Source of the DNA: Gordonia namibiensis NBRC 108229
GTDB taxonomy: Bacteria; Actinomycetota; Actinomycetes; Mycobacteriales; Mycobacteriaceae
DNA: 64,000 nt
Reading direction: 5' to 3'
Assembly (NCBI RefSeq): GCF_000298235.1
Contig: NZ_BAHE01000054.1
Location: forward strand, 1 to 64,000
Both the position numbers and the translations under genes were made by a program. This document shows positions 17,917 through 26,762 of this stretch, piece after piece. Numbering within the stretch: position 1 is the first letter of the stretch; each line of letters opens with the position of its first letter. A model generated the notes under the pieces. That model saw nothing but the letters and a program-made list of their open reading frames with translations. It was not told the DNA's origin and did not search any database.

Positions 17917-18683
17917 CACTCCCACAACCAGGGATCCTCGAACAACCCGGGACGCTCGATCCCACCACCTCCCCCACCGACACGGCGAAAGCTGAGACGA
18001 TGAGCCCCAACCACCACTTCGATCTCGCGAACACCCCGCTGCGAGAGATCAACTCGGCGCTCCACGATGACATCTCCGGTGAGATCGTCATCGACAACCC
18101 CGCCGGCGCCCACAGCGTCGCGGCCGGCGTCAACGCCCCGGTCAAGATCACCGTCAACGGTCACGTCGGCTACTACGCCGCCGGCATGAATCAGCAGGCG
18201 GAGGTCACCATCAACGGCAACGCCGGCACCGGTGTCGCCGAGAACATGATGAGCGGCAGCGTCATCGTCAAGGGCAACGCCTCGCAGTCGGCCGGCGCCA
18301 CCGCACACGGCGGCTTGCTCGTTGTCGAGGGTGACGCCGCGGCACGCTGCGGCATCTCGATGAAGGGCGTCGACATCGTGGTCGGCGGCAACGTCGGGCA
18401 CAACAGCGCGTTCATGGCACAGGCCGGCCGCCTGGTCATCCGCGGCAATGCCGGTGACGGCCTCGGCGACTCCATCTATGAGACCCGCATCTACGTCCGC
18501 GGCGAGGTCGCCTCGCTGGGCGCCGACTGCATCGCCAAGCCGATGCGCGAGGAGCACCTCGAGGAGCTCGCCGGCCTGCTCAAAGCCGCCGGCTACGGCG
18601 ACGACGATCTGACCGCCTACACCCGCTACGGATCGGCCCGCGAGCTCTACCACTTCAAGGTGGACAACGCTTCTGCCTACTGA
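17904..18683 (+). CDS. mgsB: N-methylglutamate synthase subunit B (GXGXG domain)
   Basis: A right-handed beta-helix protein with repeated GxxGxxG turns (for example INGNAGTGVAENM and VGGNVGHNSAFMAQ), equivalent to the C-terminal GXGXG domain of glutamate synthase. It is the structural subunit bridging MgsA and MgsC. ATG at 17904 overlaps the mgsA stop by 13 bases and gives 259 residues. ATG at 18000 gives 227 residues, closer to the family norm, so the first 32 Pro/Thr-rich residues may not be translated. Repeats follow the stop. Confidence 0.83.
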   Translation: MDTVTLPQPGILEQPGTLDPTTSPTDTAKAETMSPNHHFDLANTPLREINSALHDDISGEIVIDNPAGAHSVAAGVNAPVKITVNGHVGYYAAGMNQQAEVTINGNAGTGVAENMMSGSVIVKGNASQSAGATAHGGLLVVEGDAAARCGISMKGVDIVVGGNVGHNSAFMAQAGRLVIRGNAGDGLGDSIYETRIYVRGEVASLGADCIAKPMREEHLEELAGLLKAAGYGDDDLTAYTRYGSARELYHFKVDNASAY

Positions 18684-18690
18684 GCCGTCC

Positions 18691-18884
18691 CCTCGCTCCT
18701 TTCAGGTGCGAGGAGCGATAGCGAAGCCATCCCCTCGCTCCCTTCAGGTGCGAGGAGCGATAGCGAAGCCACCCCCTCGCTCCCTTCAGGTGCGAGGAGC
18801 GATAGCGGAGCCATCCCCTCGCTCCCTGAGGTGCGAGGAGCGATAGCGACGAGCCACGAAGGGCTGGCGACCCCCTCGAATCCC
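18691..18884. repeat. Four-copy intergenic repeat, 42-bp period
   Basis: Copies start at 18691, 18733, 18775 and 18817, each built on CCTCGCTCC...CAGGTGCGAGGAGCGATAGCG. The arms CCTCGC and GCGAGG can pair in every unit. The array ends in GACGAGCCACGAAGGGCTGG, shared with other arrays in the window. It fills most of the 239-base gap within the mgsB-mgsC pair and could lower expression of mgsC relative to mgsAB. Confidence 0.85.
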
Positions 18885-18922
18885 AGCCCCTCGCGCCGAC
18901 ACACACCGAAAGAGACATCACC

Positions 18923-20254
18923 ATGACCGAGAACCTCAGCGTCGAGCAGCGCGGACTCCGTGAATCCGCCACGTACGACCGCACCACCATCGCCGCCATC
19001 CAGCGGGCCGCCGAGACCGGTATCTACGACATCCGCGGCTGGGGTGCCAAGCGCAAGCTCCCCCACTTCGACGACCTGCTTTTCCTCGGCGCCTCGATGT
19101 CGCGCTACCCGCTCGAGGGTTACCGCGAGCGCTGCGACACCGACGTCGTCCTGGGTGGCCGCAACGCGAAGTATCCGCTGCACCTGTCGACCCCGGTGAC
19201 GATCGCGGGCATGAGTTTCGGGGCGCTGTCGGCCGGCGCCAAGGAGGCTCTGGGCCGAGGGGCGTCGGAGGTCGGTACGTCGACCACCACCGGTGACGGC
19301 GGCATGACCCCGGAGGAGCGGGGTCAGTCCAAGCACCTCGTCTACCAGTACCTGCCCTCGCGTTACGGCATGAATCCCGACGACCTGCGCAAGGCCGACG
19401 CCATCGAGGTCGTCCTCGGTCAGGGCGCGAAGCCGGGCGGCGGCGGAATGCTGCTGGGGCAGAAGATCTCCGAGCGCGTGGCGGGCATGCGCACCCTCCC
19501 GCAGGGCATCGACCAGCGCAGCGCCTGCCGACACCCGGACTGGACCGGTCCCGACGACCTCGCGATCAAGATCAACGAGTTGCGCGAGATCACCGACTGG
19601 GAGAAGCCGATCTACGTCAAGGTCGGTGCCAGCCGCACCTACTACGACGTGAAGCTGGCCGTTCACTCCGGCGCGGACGTGGTCGTGGTCGACGGCATGC
19701 AGGGCGGCACCGCGGCCACCCAGGAAGTCTTCATCGAGCACGTCGGCATCCCGACGCTCGCCGCCATCCCGCAGGCCGTCCAGGCTCTGCAGGAACTGGG
19801 CGTCCATCGGGAGGTCCAGCTGATCGTCTCCGGCGGCATCCGCAACGGTGCGGACGTCGCCAAGGCGATGGCCCTCGGCGCCGACGCGGTGGCCATCGGC
19901 ACCGCCGCCCTGATCGCGTTGGGCGACAACGATCCTCGATACGCCAAGGAGTACGAGGCGCTGGGCTCGGCAGCCGGTTACTACGACGACTTCCAGGACG
20001 GTCGCGACCCGGCCGGCATCAGCACCCAGGACCCGGAACTGTCGGCGCGATTCGACCCGGTCCTCGGCGGCAAGCGCCTCGCCAACTTCCTGCGGGTCAT
20101 GACGATGGAGGCCCAGACCATCGCCCGCGCGTGCGGCAAGGCGCACCTTCAGCACCTCGAACCCGAGGACCTCGTCGCCATCACGATCGAGGCGGCGGCG
20201 ATGGCACGGGTCCCGATGGCGGGCACCAACTGGATTCCGGGGAGTGGGCTGTGA
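18923..20254 (+). CDS. mgsC: N-methylglutamate synthase subunit C (FMN glutamate-synthase-like)
   Basis: This 443-residue protein is the TIM-barrel FMN domain of the glutamate synthase family. GMSFGALSAGAKEAL, TGDGGMTPEER, KPGGGGMLLGQKI, IYVKVGASR, DGMQGGTAATQEVF and SGGIRNGADVAKAMALGADAV are all present. It would reductively aminate 2-oxoglutarate with the methylamine channelled from MgsA, giving N-methylglutamate. The downstream FAD enzyme starts inside its stop (GTGA at 20251-20254), linking synthesis and oxidation of the intermediate. Confidence 0.88.
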   Translation: MTENLSVEQRGLRESATYDRTTIAAIQRAAETGIYDIRGWGAKRKLPHFDDLLFLGASMSRYPLEGYRERCDTDVVLGGRNAKYPLHLSTPVTIAGMSFGALSAGAKEALGRGASEVGTSTTTGDGGMTPEERGQSKHLVYQYLPSRYGMNPDDLRKADAIEVVLGQGAKPGGGGMLLGQKISERVAGMRTLPQGIDQRSACRHPDWTGPDDLAIKINELREITDWEKPIYVKVGASRTYYDVKLAVHSGADVVVVDGMQGGTAATQEVFIEHVGIPTLAAIPQAVQALQELGVHREVQLIVSGGIRNGADVAKAMALGADAVAIGTAALIALGDNDPRYAKEYEALGSAAGYYDDFQDGRDPAGISTQDPELSARFDPVLGGKRLANFLRVMTMEAQTIARACGKAHLQHLEPEDLVAITIEAAAMARVPMAGTNWIPGSGL

Positions 20255-21447
20255 GCGCGGCGAACACGACCGCATCGGTCGTCATCGTCGGTGGCGGCCT
20301 CGAAGGCGCCGCCACCGCATGGGCACTCGGTCAGCGCGGCATCACCGATGTGGTGGTCTGCGAGCGTGACACTGTGGGCGGCGGGATGACCGGCAAGTCG
20401 TCGGGCATCGTCCGCTGCCACTACGGCGTCAGTTCGCTCGCCGCGATGGCGGCGGTGGGCCTCGAGGTCTTCGAGAAGGCCGAGGAGATCTTCGGTACCG
20501 ACATCGGCTTCCGACAGACCGGCTATGTCGTCGGCGTCGGCGAGGCGAACGTCGAGAACCTGCGGAAAAGCCTTGCGGCGCAGCGGGAGGTCGGCGTCCA
20601 GACCGAGGAGATCGACGCCGCAGAGGTCGCAAAGATGTGGCCGGCAGCCGATCTCGAACCGTTCGCGGCGTTTGGGTGGGAGGAACGCGGCGGCTACGGT
20701 GACGCCTACCAGACTGCTCAGGCGTTCGCCGCCGCCGCACGTGCCACCGGCATCAAGATCCGCCAGGGCACGACGGTCACCGAGCTGGTCGTCGACGGGG
20801 ACCGGGTCACCGGCGTCCGCCTGGCCGACGGCTCGACGATCTCCGCCGACACCGTCGTCGTGGCGACCGGTGTGTGGTCCAAGCCCTTCCTGGCGCCGCA
20901 TGGCATCGACGTCCCGATCTCGGTGCATCGCGAACAGATCGTGATGATTCATCCGGGCGAGGATCTCGGTCAGGTGCCGGTCTTCTCCGACCTCGTCTCC
21001 CTGCAGTACGTGCGCCCGGACGTCCGCGGTGAGATCCTGTTCGGCAACAGTGATCTCAAGGAACTCCAGATCGCCGACCCGGACAACTACAGCAACCGAG
21101 TCGACAGCGATTTCGTCGATCTCACCGTCGACAAGGTGGGCACCCGGTTCCCGGGGTTCACCGACCCGGCGATCACCAGCAGCTACGCCGGCTGCTACGA
21201 CGTGACACCGGACTGGAATCCGATCATCTCGCGGGGGCCGCTCGACGGCCTCGTGCTCGCGGTCGGGTTCAGTGGCCACGGCTTCAAGATCTCACCGGCG
21301 GTCGGCAGGCTCGTCGCCGATCTCGTCGTCGACGGACACAGTTCGGACCCGCGAATCCCGGAGTCGGACTTCCGCTTCACCCGGTTCGCCGAGGGCGACC
21401 CGCTGAAGACGAGGTTCCCGTACGTGGGAGCAGGAGAGATGCGCTGA
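20251..21447 (+). CDS. SoxB-like FAD amine oxidase, candidate N-methylglutamate oxidase
   Basis: From the coupled GTG at 20251 the protein is 398 residues, the size of the heterotetrameric sarcosine oxidase beta subunit. VVIVGGGLEGAATAWALG is the ADP-binding fold, GGGMTGKSSGIVRCHYG covers the flavin site, and AGCYDVTPDWNPII with VGFSGHGFKISPAVG are DAO-family signatures. In known N-methylglutamate dehydrogenases (MgdABCD) this is only one of four subunits; SoxD-, SoxA- and SoxG-like genes are absent here. It may act alone as an oxidase producing glutamate, formaldehyde and peroxide. Confidence 0.8.
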   Translation: MSAANTTASVVIVGGGLEGAATAWALGQRGITDVVVCERDTVGGGMTGKSSGIVRCHYGVSSLAAMAAVGLEVFEKAEEIFGTDIGFRQTGYVVGVGEANVENLRKSLAAQREVGVQTEEIDAAEVAKMWPAADLEPFAAFGWEERGGYGDAYQTAQAFAAAARATGIKIRQGTTVTELVVDGDRVTGVRLADGSTISADTVVVATGVWSKPFLAPHGIDVPISVHREQIVMIHPGEDLGQVPVFSDLVSLQYVRPDVRGEILFGNSDLKELQIADPDNYSNRVDSDFVDLTVDKVGTRFPGFTDPAITSSYAGCYDVTPDWNPIISRGPLDGLVLAVGFSGHGFKISPAVGRLVADLVVDGHSSDPRIPESDFRFTRFAEGDPLKTRFPYVGAGEMR

Positions 21448-21501
21448 GCGTTCCCGAGCGGTGTGCACGGGGGTGAACCGACGAGAGGACGCGACAACAT
21501 G

Positions 21502-21537
21502 TGTCAACTGACAGTGAACGACCTCGCTCACTATGCT
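21502..21537 (+). promoter_or_regulatory. Promoter with overlapping inverted repeat, leaderless start
   Basis: CTGACA (21508-21513) and TATGCT (21532-21537) form -35 and -10 hexamers 18 bases apart. The -10 ends six bases before the GTG at 21544, the spacing of leaderless actinobacterial transcripts. TGTCA-AC-TGACA (21502-21513) is an inverted repeat covering the -35, a natural place for autoregulation by the XRE protein. Confidence 0.55.
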
Positions 21538-21543
21538 GGCGAG

Positions 21544-22191
21544 GTGACCGACGACCCTTTGATCCGTAACCAATCTGGCATCGCACGGGAGCGCCCCGTC
21601 GACCAGTCGGTCGAGGAACTCGAGCTCGAGACTGCCATCGCGCACAACGTGCGCCGGCTGCGTCGTCAGCAGGGACTGTCGGTGGGTGACATGGCGACCC
21701 GCGTCGGCATCTCCAAGGCGATGCTGTCGAAGATCGAGAACGCTCAGACCTCGTGCAGCCTCAGCACCCTCGCCCGCCTGGCCACCGGTTTCGATGTCTC
21801 GGTGACGTCGTTGTTCCGCGGCGCGGAGATGGAGCGGTCGGCCGTCTTCGTGAAAGCGGGGGAGGGCAACGAGATCATCCGTGAGGGTTCACGCGAGGGG
21901 CACGAGTACGAGTTGCTCGGATCGCTTCGCGGAGAACACAAACGACTCGAATGTCTGCTGGTGACCCTGACGGAGAAGTCGGTGACCCAGCCGCTGTTCC
22001 AGCACGCCGGTACCGAGTTCCTGTACGTCCTCGAGGGTGTGATGGACTACGCGCACAGCCGGTCGGTGTACCGGATGCATCCCGGCGATGCCCTCCAGCT
22101 CGACGGCGAAGGAGCGCACGGGCCGGTCGAACTCGTCGAACTGCCCGTGCGCTTCCTGTCGGTCATCGCGTTCCCCGACTCCGCGGTCTGA
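21544..22191 (+). CDS. XRE-family regulator with C-terminal cupin
   Basis: From GTG 21544 the protein is 215 residues. A helix-turn-helix of the lambda-repressor type occupies about residues 33-90 (AIAHNVRRLRRQQGLSVGDM, then GISKAMLSKIENAQ), and a cupin ligand domain follows (about 100-213). Such regulators commonly sense the substrate or a metabolite of the adjacent operon. ATG at 21499 would add 15 residues but would place the likely promoter inside the gene. It is the best local candidate for controlling the amine cluster. Confidence 0.85.
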   Translation: MTDDPLIRNQSGIARERPVDQSVEELELETAIAHNVRRLRRQQGLSVGDMATRVGISKAMLSKIENAQTSCSLSTLARLATGFDVSVTSLFRGAEMERSAVFVKAGEGNEIIREGSREGHEYELLGSLRGEHKRLECLLVTLTEKSVTQPLFQHAGTEFLYVLEGVMDYAHSRSVYRMHPGDALQLDGEGAHGPVELVELPVRFLSVIAFPDSAV

Positions 22192-22200
22192 AGCCCCTGC

Positions 22201-22322
22201 TCCTTGAGTAGCCCGGAGCTTGCGGAGGGCGTACACCCTGTTCCTTGAGTAGCCCGGAGCTTGCGAAGGGCGTACACCCTGTTCCTTGAGTAGCCCGGAG
22301 CTTGCGAAGGGCGTATCGAAAG
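22201..22322. repeat. Three-copy intergenic repeat, 41-bp period
   Basis: Units built on TCCTTGAGTAGCCCGGAGCT begin at 22201, 22242 and 22283. The first two end in GGGCGTACACCCTGT and the last in GGGCGTATCGAAAGG. GGGCGTACACCCT can fold into a small hairpin. The array sits between the convergent regulator and MFS genes. Confidence 0.85.
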
Positions 22323-22337
22323 GACTCGTGCCCGGCC

Positions 22338-23621
22338 TCAGAACTCCTCGGCTCCGATGAGCGCGGCGTCGGGAGAGACCTTGTTCTTGTTGGTCTTGAC
22401 CAGTGCCACCGCACCGAGTGCGACCGCGCAGTAGCCGACGGCGAACCACCACGGGGCGACGTCGCCGAACCATTCGGCGAGGTAGGAGACCAGGACCGCG
22501 GCGACCGCCGCACCAGCCCAGCGCAGGAAGCTGAAGCCGGCGCTGGACACCGAGCGGGGGGTGTCGTTGCCGCCCGAGGCCATGGCGAGGTCGGTGAACA
22601 GGGTGTTGAGGATGCCCGAGGGAAGACCGGACAGGACGACCGCGAGACCGATGAGCCAGATCTGGTCGGACAGCGTTCCGACAGCGGCGAGGGCCATGAC
22701 GATGCCGTAGCCGGTGATCGCGACGAGCACACCACCCTTCTCGCCGACGACCCGGGCGAGCGGGGTAGCGACGAACACACCGGCGATTGCGGTCAGCAGG
22801 CCCCAGCCGAAGAAGACCAGGCCCGCGTGAATGGGCCGGAGTCCCATGGCGATCGGTGCCCAGGCGATGACGGTGAACAGGGCGCCGGTGTAGAAGGCCG
22901 ACCCGATACCGGCGATGGTGAGCGTGCGATTGCGCAGGGCCTTGAGCGGATCGACGATGCTGACCCGGGCACGTTCCGACCGCGGGCCGTCGGAGGGGAG
23001 CATGATGGCGCACAGCACGGCGCCGACGAACATGAGCAGCGCGGTGCCGCCGAAGGGGGCACGCCAGCTCCATTCACCGAGAGTCGCCCCGAGCAGCGGG
23101 CCGACGGCGAGGCCGATCCCCAGGGCCGCCTCGTACATCATGATCGCGCCCTGCCTGCTGCCCTTGGCGGAGGAGACGATGAACGCGAGCGCGGTGGCAA
23201 GGAAGAAGGCGTTACCCAGGCCCCAGAGCACGCGGAAGGCGATCAGCTGATCGATGTTGCTCGCGAAGACCGAGACGCCGGCGGCCACGACGATCATCAC
23301 CAGGCCGACGGTCAGTGTCCGCTTGGGGCCGAAACGGTAAGCGGCCCAGCCGGTCAGCAGCATGGCCACACACTGCACACCGACGTACACACCGAACAGC
23401 AGGGTGAGCTTGTTCGCGGGAGCGTTGAGCGCCTGGGCGATGCTGTGCAGGATCGGGTCGACGAGACCGATGCCCATGAAGGCGATGGTCGCCGCGAACG
23501 CGGTGATCCACACGGCGCGGGGCTGCATGCGGAACATGGCGAGGAGCGAGGTGTTCTGCGCGTCGTCGGCGTGTGTCGGGTTCGACGCGCCGGTGGCGGC
23601 CTTGTCTTCGGTGACGGTCAT
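22338..23621 (-). CDS. MFS transporter
   Basis: A 427-residue major facilitator protein with about twelve membrane helices. The cytoplasmic loop between helices 2 and 3 carries the motif A-like GWAAYRFGPKRT, and a longer central loop has DGPRSERARVSIVDPLKALRN. It resembles DHA1-type drug/metabolite exporters. The MarR gene lies 59 bases upstream on the same strand, suggesting co-transcription and effector-controlled export. It faces the amine cluster tail-to-tail, so a part in amine metabolism is possible but unproven. Confidence 0.88.
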   Translation of the reverse strand: MTVTEDKAATGASNPTHADDAQNTSLLAMFRMQPRAVWITAFAATIAFMGIGLVDPILHSIAQALNAPANKLTLLFGVYVGVQCVAMLLTGWAAYRFGPKRTLTVGLVMIVVAAGVSVFASNIDQLIAFRVLWGLGNAFFLATALAFIVSSAKGSRQGAIMMYEAALGIGLAVGPLLGATLGEWSWRAPFGGTALLMFVGAVLCAIMLPSDGPRSERARVSIVDPLKALRNRTLTIAGIGSAFYTGALFTVIAWAPIAMGLRPIHAGLVFFGWGLLTAIAGVFVATPLARVVGEKGGVLVAITGYGIVMALAAVGTLSDQIWLIGLAVVLSGLPSGILNTLFTDLAMASGGNDTPRSVSSAGFSFLRWAGAAVAAVLVSYLAEWFGDVAPWWFAVGYCAVALGAVALVKTNKNKVSPDAALIGAEEF

Positions 23622-23680
23622 GTGGGTCCTCTGAACGGGGGCTGGTTGTCGGAGACGGGGGACGTGGATCGGGCGAGGGG

Positions 23681-24166
23681 TCAGTTCTCGGCCGTCTTGG
23701 CATCCACCGCCGCTGAGGTCTGTGCGGGGTGATGATCGAGCTCGTCGCGGAGCGCTTGCAGTGCCGGAGCGGCCGCGGCGAGCGCTTCGAGATGTTCGGG
23801 GCTCAGGTTGGCCAGGGCGTCGGTGAGGGCGACGTCGCGGCCGAGGCGGATCCGTTCGACCAGTTCGCGACCATGGTCGGTGAGATCGACGAGTACGGCA
23901 CGACGATCGGCAGGATCGGGTCGGCGTTCCACCAGTTCGTGCTTGGTGAGTCCGTCGATCACCGACGTCGCGGTGGGCATCCGGATCGACTCACGTTCGG
24001 CGAGCTCACCCATGCGCATCGGGCCGTGATCGGCCAGGACGTTGATCGCCGATGTCTGTGCGGCGGTCAGTTCGACGACAGGTGTGCGTCGTCGAAGCGA
24101 CAGGTAGAGCCGCGTGATGCTCGGCCGGAGGGCCGAGGCGAGTTGAGCGGCATCTGGAACAGTCAC
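23681..24166 (-). CDS. MarR-family transcriptional regulator
   Basis: A 161-residue winged-helix protein: helical dimerisation N-terminus, recognition region MRMGELAERESIRMPTATSV (about 50-69), and wing KHELVERRPDPADRRAVLVD. It precedes the MFS gene on the same strand and probably represses both. A 13-base inverted repeat lies 11 bases upstream of its start codon. Confidence 0.9.
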   Translation of the reverse strand: MTVPDAAQLASALRPSITRLYLSLRRRTPVVELTAAQTSAINVLADHGPMRMGELAERESIRMPTATSVIDGLTKHELVERRPDPADRRAVLVDLTDHGRELVERIRLGRDVALTDALANLSPEHLEALAAAAPALQALRDELDHHPAQTSAAVDAKTAEN

Positions 24167-24176
24167 ATTTCGAAAC

Positions 24177-24189
24177 TCTAATACTTAGA
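24177..24189. promoter_or_regulatory. Probable MarR operator
   Basis: TCTAA-TAC-TTAGA is a perfect inverted repeat 11 bases upstream of the marR ATG. Nearby TTCGAA and CTCTCGAA extend a looser dyad. The position suits autorepression of the marR-MFS unit. Confidence 0.55.
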
Positions 24190-24237
24190 CTCTCGAAGTA
24201 ATACCTCGCGACGCTGTGATATCCCCGACACCAGCCC

Positions 24238-24331
24238 CCTCGCCGGTTGAGTAGGCGAGGAGCCTGCGGGTGCCCGATCCTTCGCTGGTTGAGTAGGCGA
24301 GGAGCCTGCGACGAGCCGTATCGAAACCGCC
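24238..24331. repeat. Two-copy GGTTGAGTAGGCGAGGAG repeat
   Basis: Two copies of GGTTGAGTAGGCGAGGAGCC lie within about 95 bases; the second has the complete tail TGCGACGAGCCGTATCGAAAC. The same unit forms the large array at 49727-50070. It ends four bases before the phoX stop and could serve as its 3' border. Confidence 0.8.
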
Positions 24332-24334
24332 CGG

Positions 24335-26416
24335 TCAGACCCCGATCGCGGTCCCGCCGTCGCGCCAGATCGCCACCACTGCGGGCCGGGGCTGGGAGTT
24401 GCCACCGTCGGGCCAGTGGGATGCGGGGTTGTCAGCCGAGTGGTCATCGAGCTCACCGGGGTGCTGCACGGCGACGAGGATGCGGTCACTGTCGATGACC
24501 GGCCCGCAGGTCTCGGCACCGATCGGGACGGTCAGGAACTGTTTGGTCTCGCCACGGCGGGCGCCGTGAAGTGCGACGGCGAACAGTCCGTCGTTGGATC
24601 CGAGGGCGTTGCCGTCGGTGGAGATCCACAGGTTGCCGTGCGGATCGAAGGCCAGGTTGTCCGGGCAGGAGATGGGGCTGACCTGCGTCTTGTCGAAGCC
24701 GCCGTAGTAGGTGTCGGCGGCGGTCGGGTCACCGCACACCAGCAGCAACTCCCAGGTGAACTCGGTACCGGCGTGGTCGTCGGAGATCTCGAGGATCTGC
24801 CCGTTCTTGTTCTCGTTGCGTGGATTGGCCGCGTCGACGGGCGCCTTGCCGTCGGTGCCGCGGTCGCTGTTGTTGGTGAGGGCGCAGTACACCTTGCCGG
24901 TCATGGGGCTCGGCTCGATGTCCTCGGGCCGGTCCATCTTGGTGGCGCCGACGGCGTCGGCGGCCTGACGCGTGAACACCGCAACCTCTGCCGGCGACAT
25001 CCCGGGCACATGCGAGCGGGCCGATCCGTCGGCGTTGCTGGTCAACAGCGGCTTCCACGACCCCTTCCCGGCGAACTTGCCCGAGGCAGGTGGTGTGCCG
25101 GAGTCGTCCGGGCTGTCCCCGGTGAAGGTCGCCACGTACAGCGTGCCCTCGTCGAGGATGCGAATGTTGTGCTCGCGTGCGGTCTTCGAGAGTCCGCTCT
25201 TGATCTTGCGGGACGAGACGAACTTGTAGATGTACTCGAACTTCTCGTCGTCGCCGCTGTAGGCGACGACGGTGCCTCGGTCCGGGCCGTTCTTCACGAC
25301 GTGGATGTTGGCCGATTCGTGCTTGCATCGACCCAGCGAGCTGTGTTTGACGGGGGCGGCTTTGGGGTCGTGGGGATCGACTTCGACGACGTACCCGAAT
25401 CGGTTGGCCTCGTTGGGTTCGACGGCGAGGTCGAAACGCTTGTCGTACCGGCCCCACTGGTGCTCGTCGTCATCGTCGGCGAAGGAGTAGCGGTCGAGGC
25501 GTTCGGCCGCCTTCGGGTCGGTGACCTTGCTCGCGTTGGCGAAGTAGTTGTTGAAGTTCTCCTCACCGGAGAGCATGGTGCCCCACGGCGTGAGACCGCC
25601 GGAGCAGTTGGCGAAGGTGCCCAGGATCGTGGTGCCGGCCGGATCCGCTGCGGTCCGGACGAACTCGCTGCCGGCGGCCGGGCCGGTCAGTCGGAACGGG
25701 CTCGACGCGGTGAGTCGCTGATTGCGCGGTCCGACAACGGGTTCCAGGGCTCCGGTGCCGTTTTTGGCGACTATCTCTACGACGGCGATACCGACCGCGG
25801 CCATCGCGATCCGCGCCTGCTGCTCGGTGGGTGCACCCTCCCGGTAACCGGTGAACATGAACGGCTCGGTGGGGTACTCGAGGTTGGCGACGAGGTAGAA
25901 GTGTCCGGGGACGCCGTCGACGGGGATGAGTCCGGCGAAGTCGTTGTTGAAGCCGAACTGTTTGGCCTGCGCTTCGGGGGTCTGCGCGGCGAAGTCGAAG
26001 TCCGGGGCGCCGGGCAGGACGGGGTCGCCCCAGCGGATCACGACTTTCTGGCGGTATCCGTCCGGGATCACCACCGCGTCCTCGGTGTTCGCCGGGACGG
26101 CGGTGAACTTCATGCCCGGCAACGGTTCTCCGGTAGCTGCACCACTCGTCGGCGACCCGGTACCGGAACCGCTGTCACCGCAGGCTGCGAGTACGGATGC
26201 CGCTCCGACCGCAACCGCCGTACCCGCAGAGGTCTTGAGAACACTTCGACGAGAGACCGCGGTACGCACGACGTCGCGGAAGTACGCGTTGTCGCTGGAG
26301 TTCCCGGGGTCCGACCGGCAGGCGTCGCCGCACTTGTAGCGGCAGGTCACATGGGCACGGGACGACCGGCCGGCATCGCGGCCGGCGGAGGTGAACAGCG
26401 GCAACTGGATTCGCAC
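24335..26416 (-). CDS. phoX: PhoX-family alkaline phosphatase, Tat-exported
   Basis: The 693-residue product has the PhoX N-terminal block CRYKCGDACRSDPGNSSDNA (residues 25-44), a twin-arginine signal SRRSVLK (55-61), and a hydrophobic stretch ending in AACGDSGSG, which could be a lipobox cysteine. The calcium/iron-binding propeller follows (FANCSGGLTPWGTMLSGEEN, VVEVDPHDP, YSGDDEKFEYIYKF). The folded enzyme would be exported to release phosphate from organic esters. Repeats lie on both sides of the gene. Substrate range cannot be judged. Confidence 0.92.
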   Translation of the reverse strand: MRIQLPLFTSAGRDAGRSSRAHVTCRYKCGDACRSDPGNSSDNAYFRDVVRTAVSRRSVLKTSAGTAVAVGAASVLAACGDSGSGTGSPTSGAATGEPLPGMKFTAVPANTEDAVVIPDGYRQKVVIRWGDPVLPGAPDFDFAAQTPEAQAKQFGFNNDFAGLIPVDGVPGHFYLVANLEYPTEPFMFTGYREGAPTEQQARIAMAAVGIAVVEIVAKNGTGALEPVVGPRNQRLTASSPFRLTGPAAGSEFVRTAADPAGTTILGTFANCSGGLTPWGTMLSGEENFNNYFANASKVTDPKAAERLDRYSFADDDDEHQWGRYDKRFDLAVEPNEANRFGYVVEVDPHDPKAAPVKHSSLGRCKHESANIHVVKNGPDRGTVVAYSGDDEKFEYIYKFVSSRKIKSGLSKTAREHNIRILDEGTLYVATFTGDSPDDSGTPPASGKFAGKGSWKPLLTSNADGSARSHVPGMSPAEVAVFTRQAADAVGATKMDRPEDIEPSPMTGKVYCALTNNSDRGTDGKAPVDAANPRNENKNGQILEISDDHAGTEFTWELLLVCGDPTAADTYYGGFDKTQVSPISCPDNLAFDPHGNLWISTDGNALGSNDGLFAVALHGARRGETKQFLTVPIGAETCGPVIDSDRILVAVQHPGELDDHSADNPASHWPDGGNSQPRPAVVAIWRDGGTAIGV

Positions 26417-26484
26417 CCGCAGGACGCTAGGAGAGCCAGACGAACCGCCGGGTGCTCAGAAGTGAACGGAAACCGAACGCGCGG

Positions 26485-26745
26485 TGGCTCTTCTGCTCCG
26501 TGAGGTGCGGGCAGAGCCGATCCCTTTGCTCCCTGAGGTGCGGGCGGAGCCGATCCCTTGCTCCCTGAGGTGCGAGCGAAGCGAGCCACGAAGGGCTGGC
26601 GACACGACCTCGCCTGCCCTTCATGGCTCGTCGACTTCGATACGCTCCTTCGTCGCTACTCAACCCGGCGGCTTGCGCTCCGCACCCCTCAGGGAGCGAG
26701 AGGGTGGTGTCCAGGGCACGAACCTCTCGGGGAGCAATGGGTGCC
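26485..26745. repeat. Intergenic repeat cluster between phoX and TPM gene
   Basis: Three degraded units with GCTCCCTGAGGTGCGGGC-like sequence (about 26495, 26528 and 26560) lead into GCGAGCCACGAAGGGCTGG (from 26580). A segment in opposite orientation then contains ACTTCGATACGCTCCTTCGTCGCTACTCAACC and CCCCTCAGGGAGCGAG split over about 26633-26700. The two halves are inverted copies of the repeats found elsewhere. Nothing else is recognisable in the 346-base gap. Confidence 0.7.
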
Positions 26746-26762
26746 GCGGTCGGCGGAGCTAC

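Noticed and set aside
24416-26503. A 695-codon open frame on the + strand
   Set aside because: It mirrors the phoX gene on the opposite strand, which has a complete Tat signal and family motifs.
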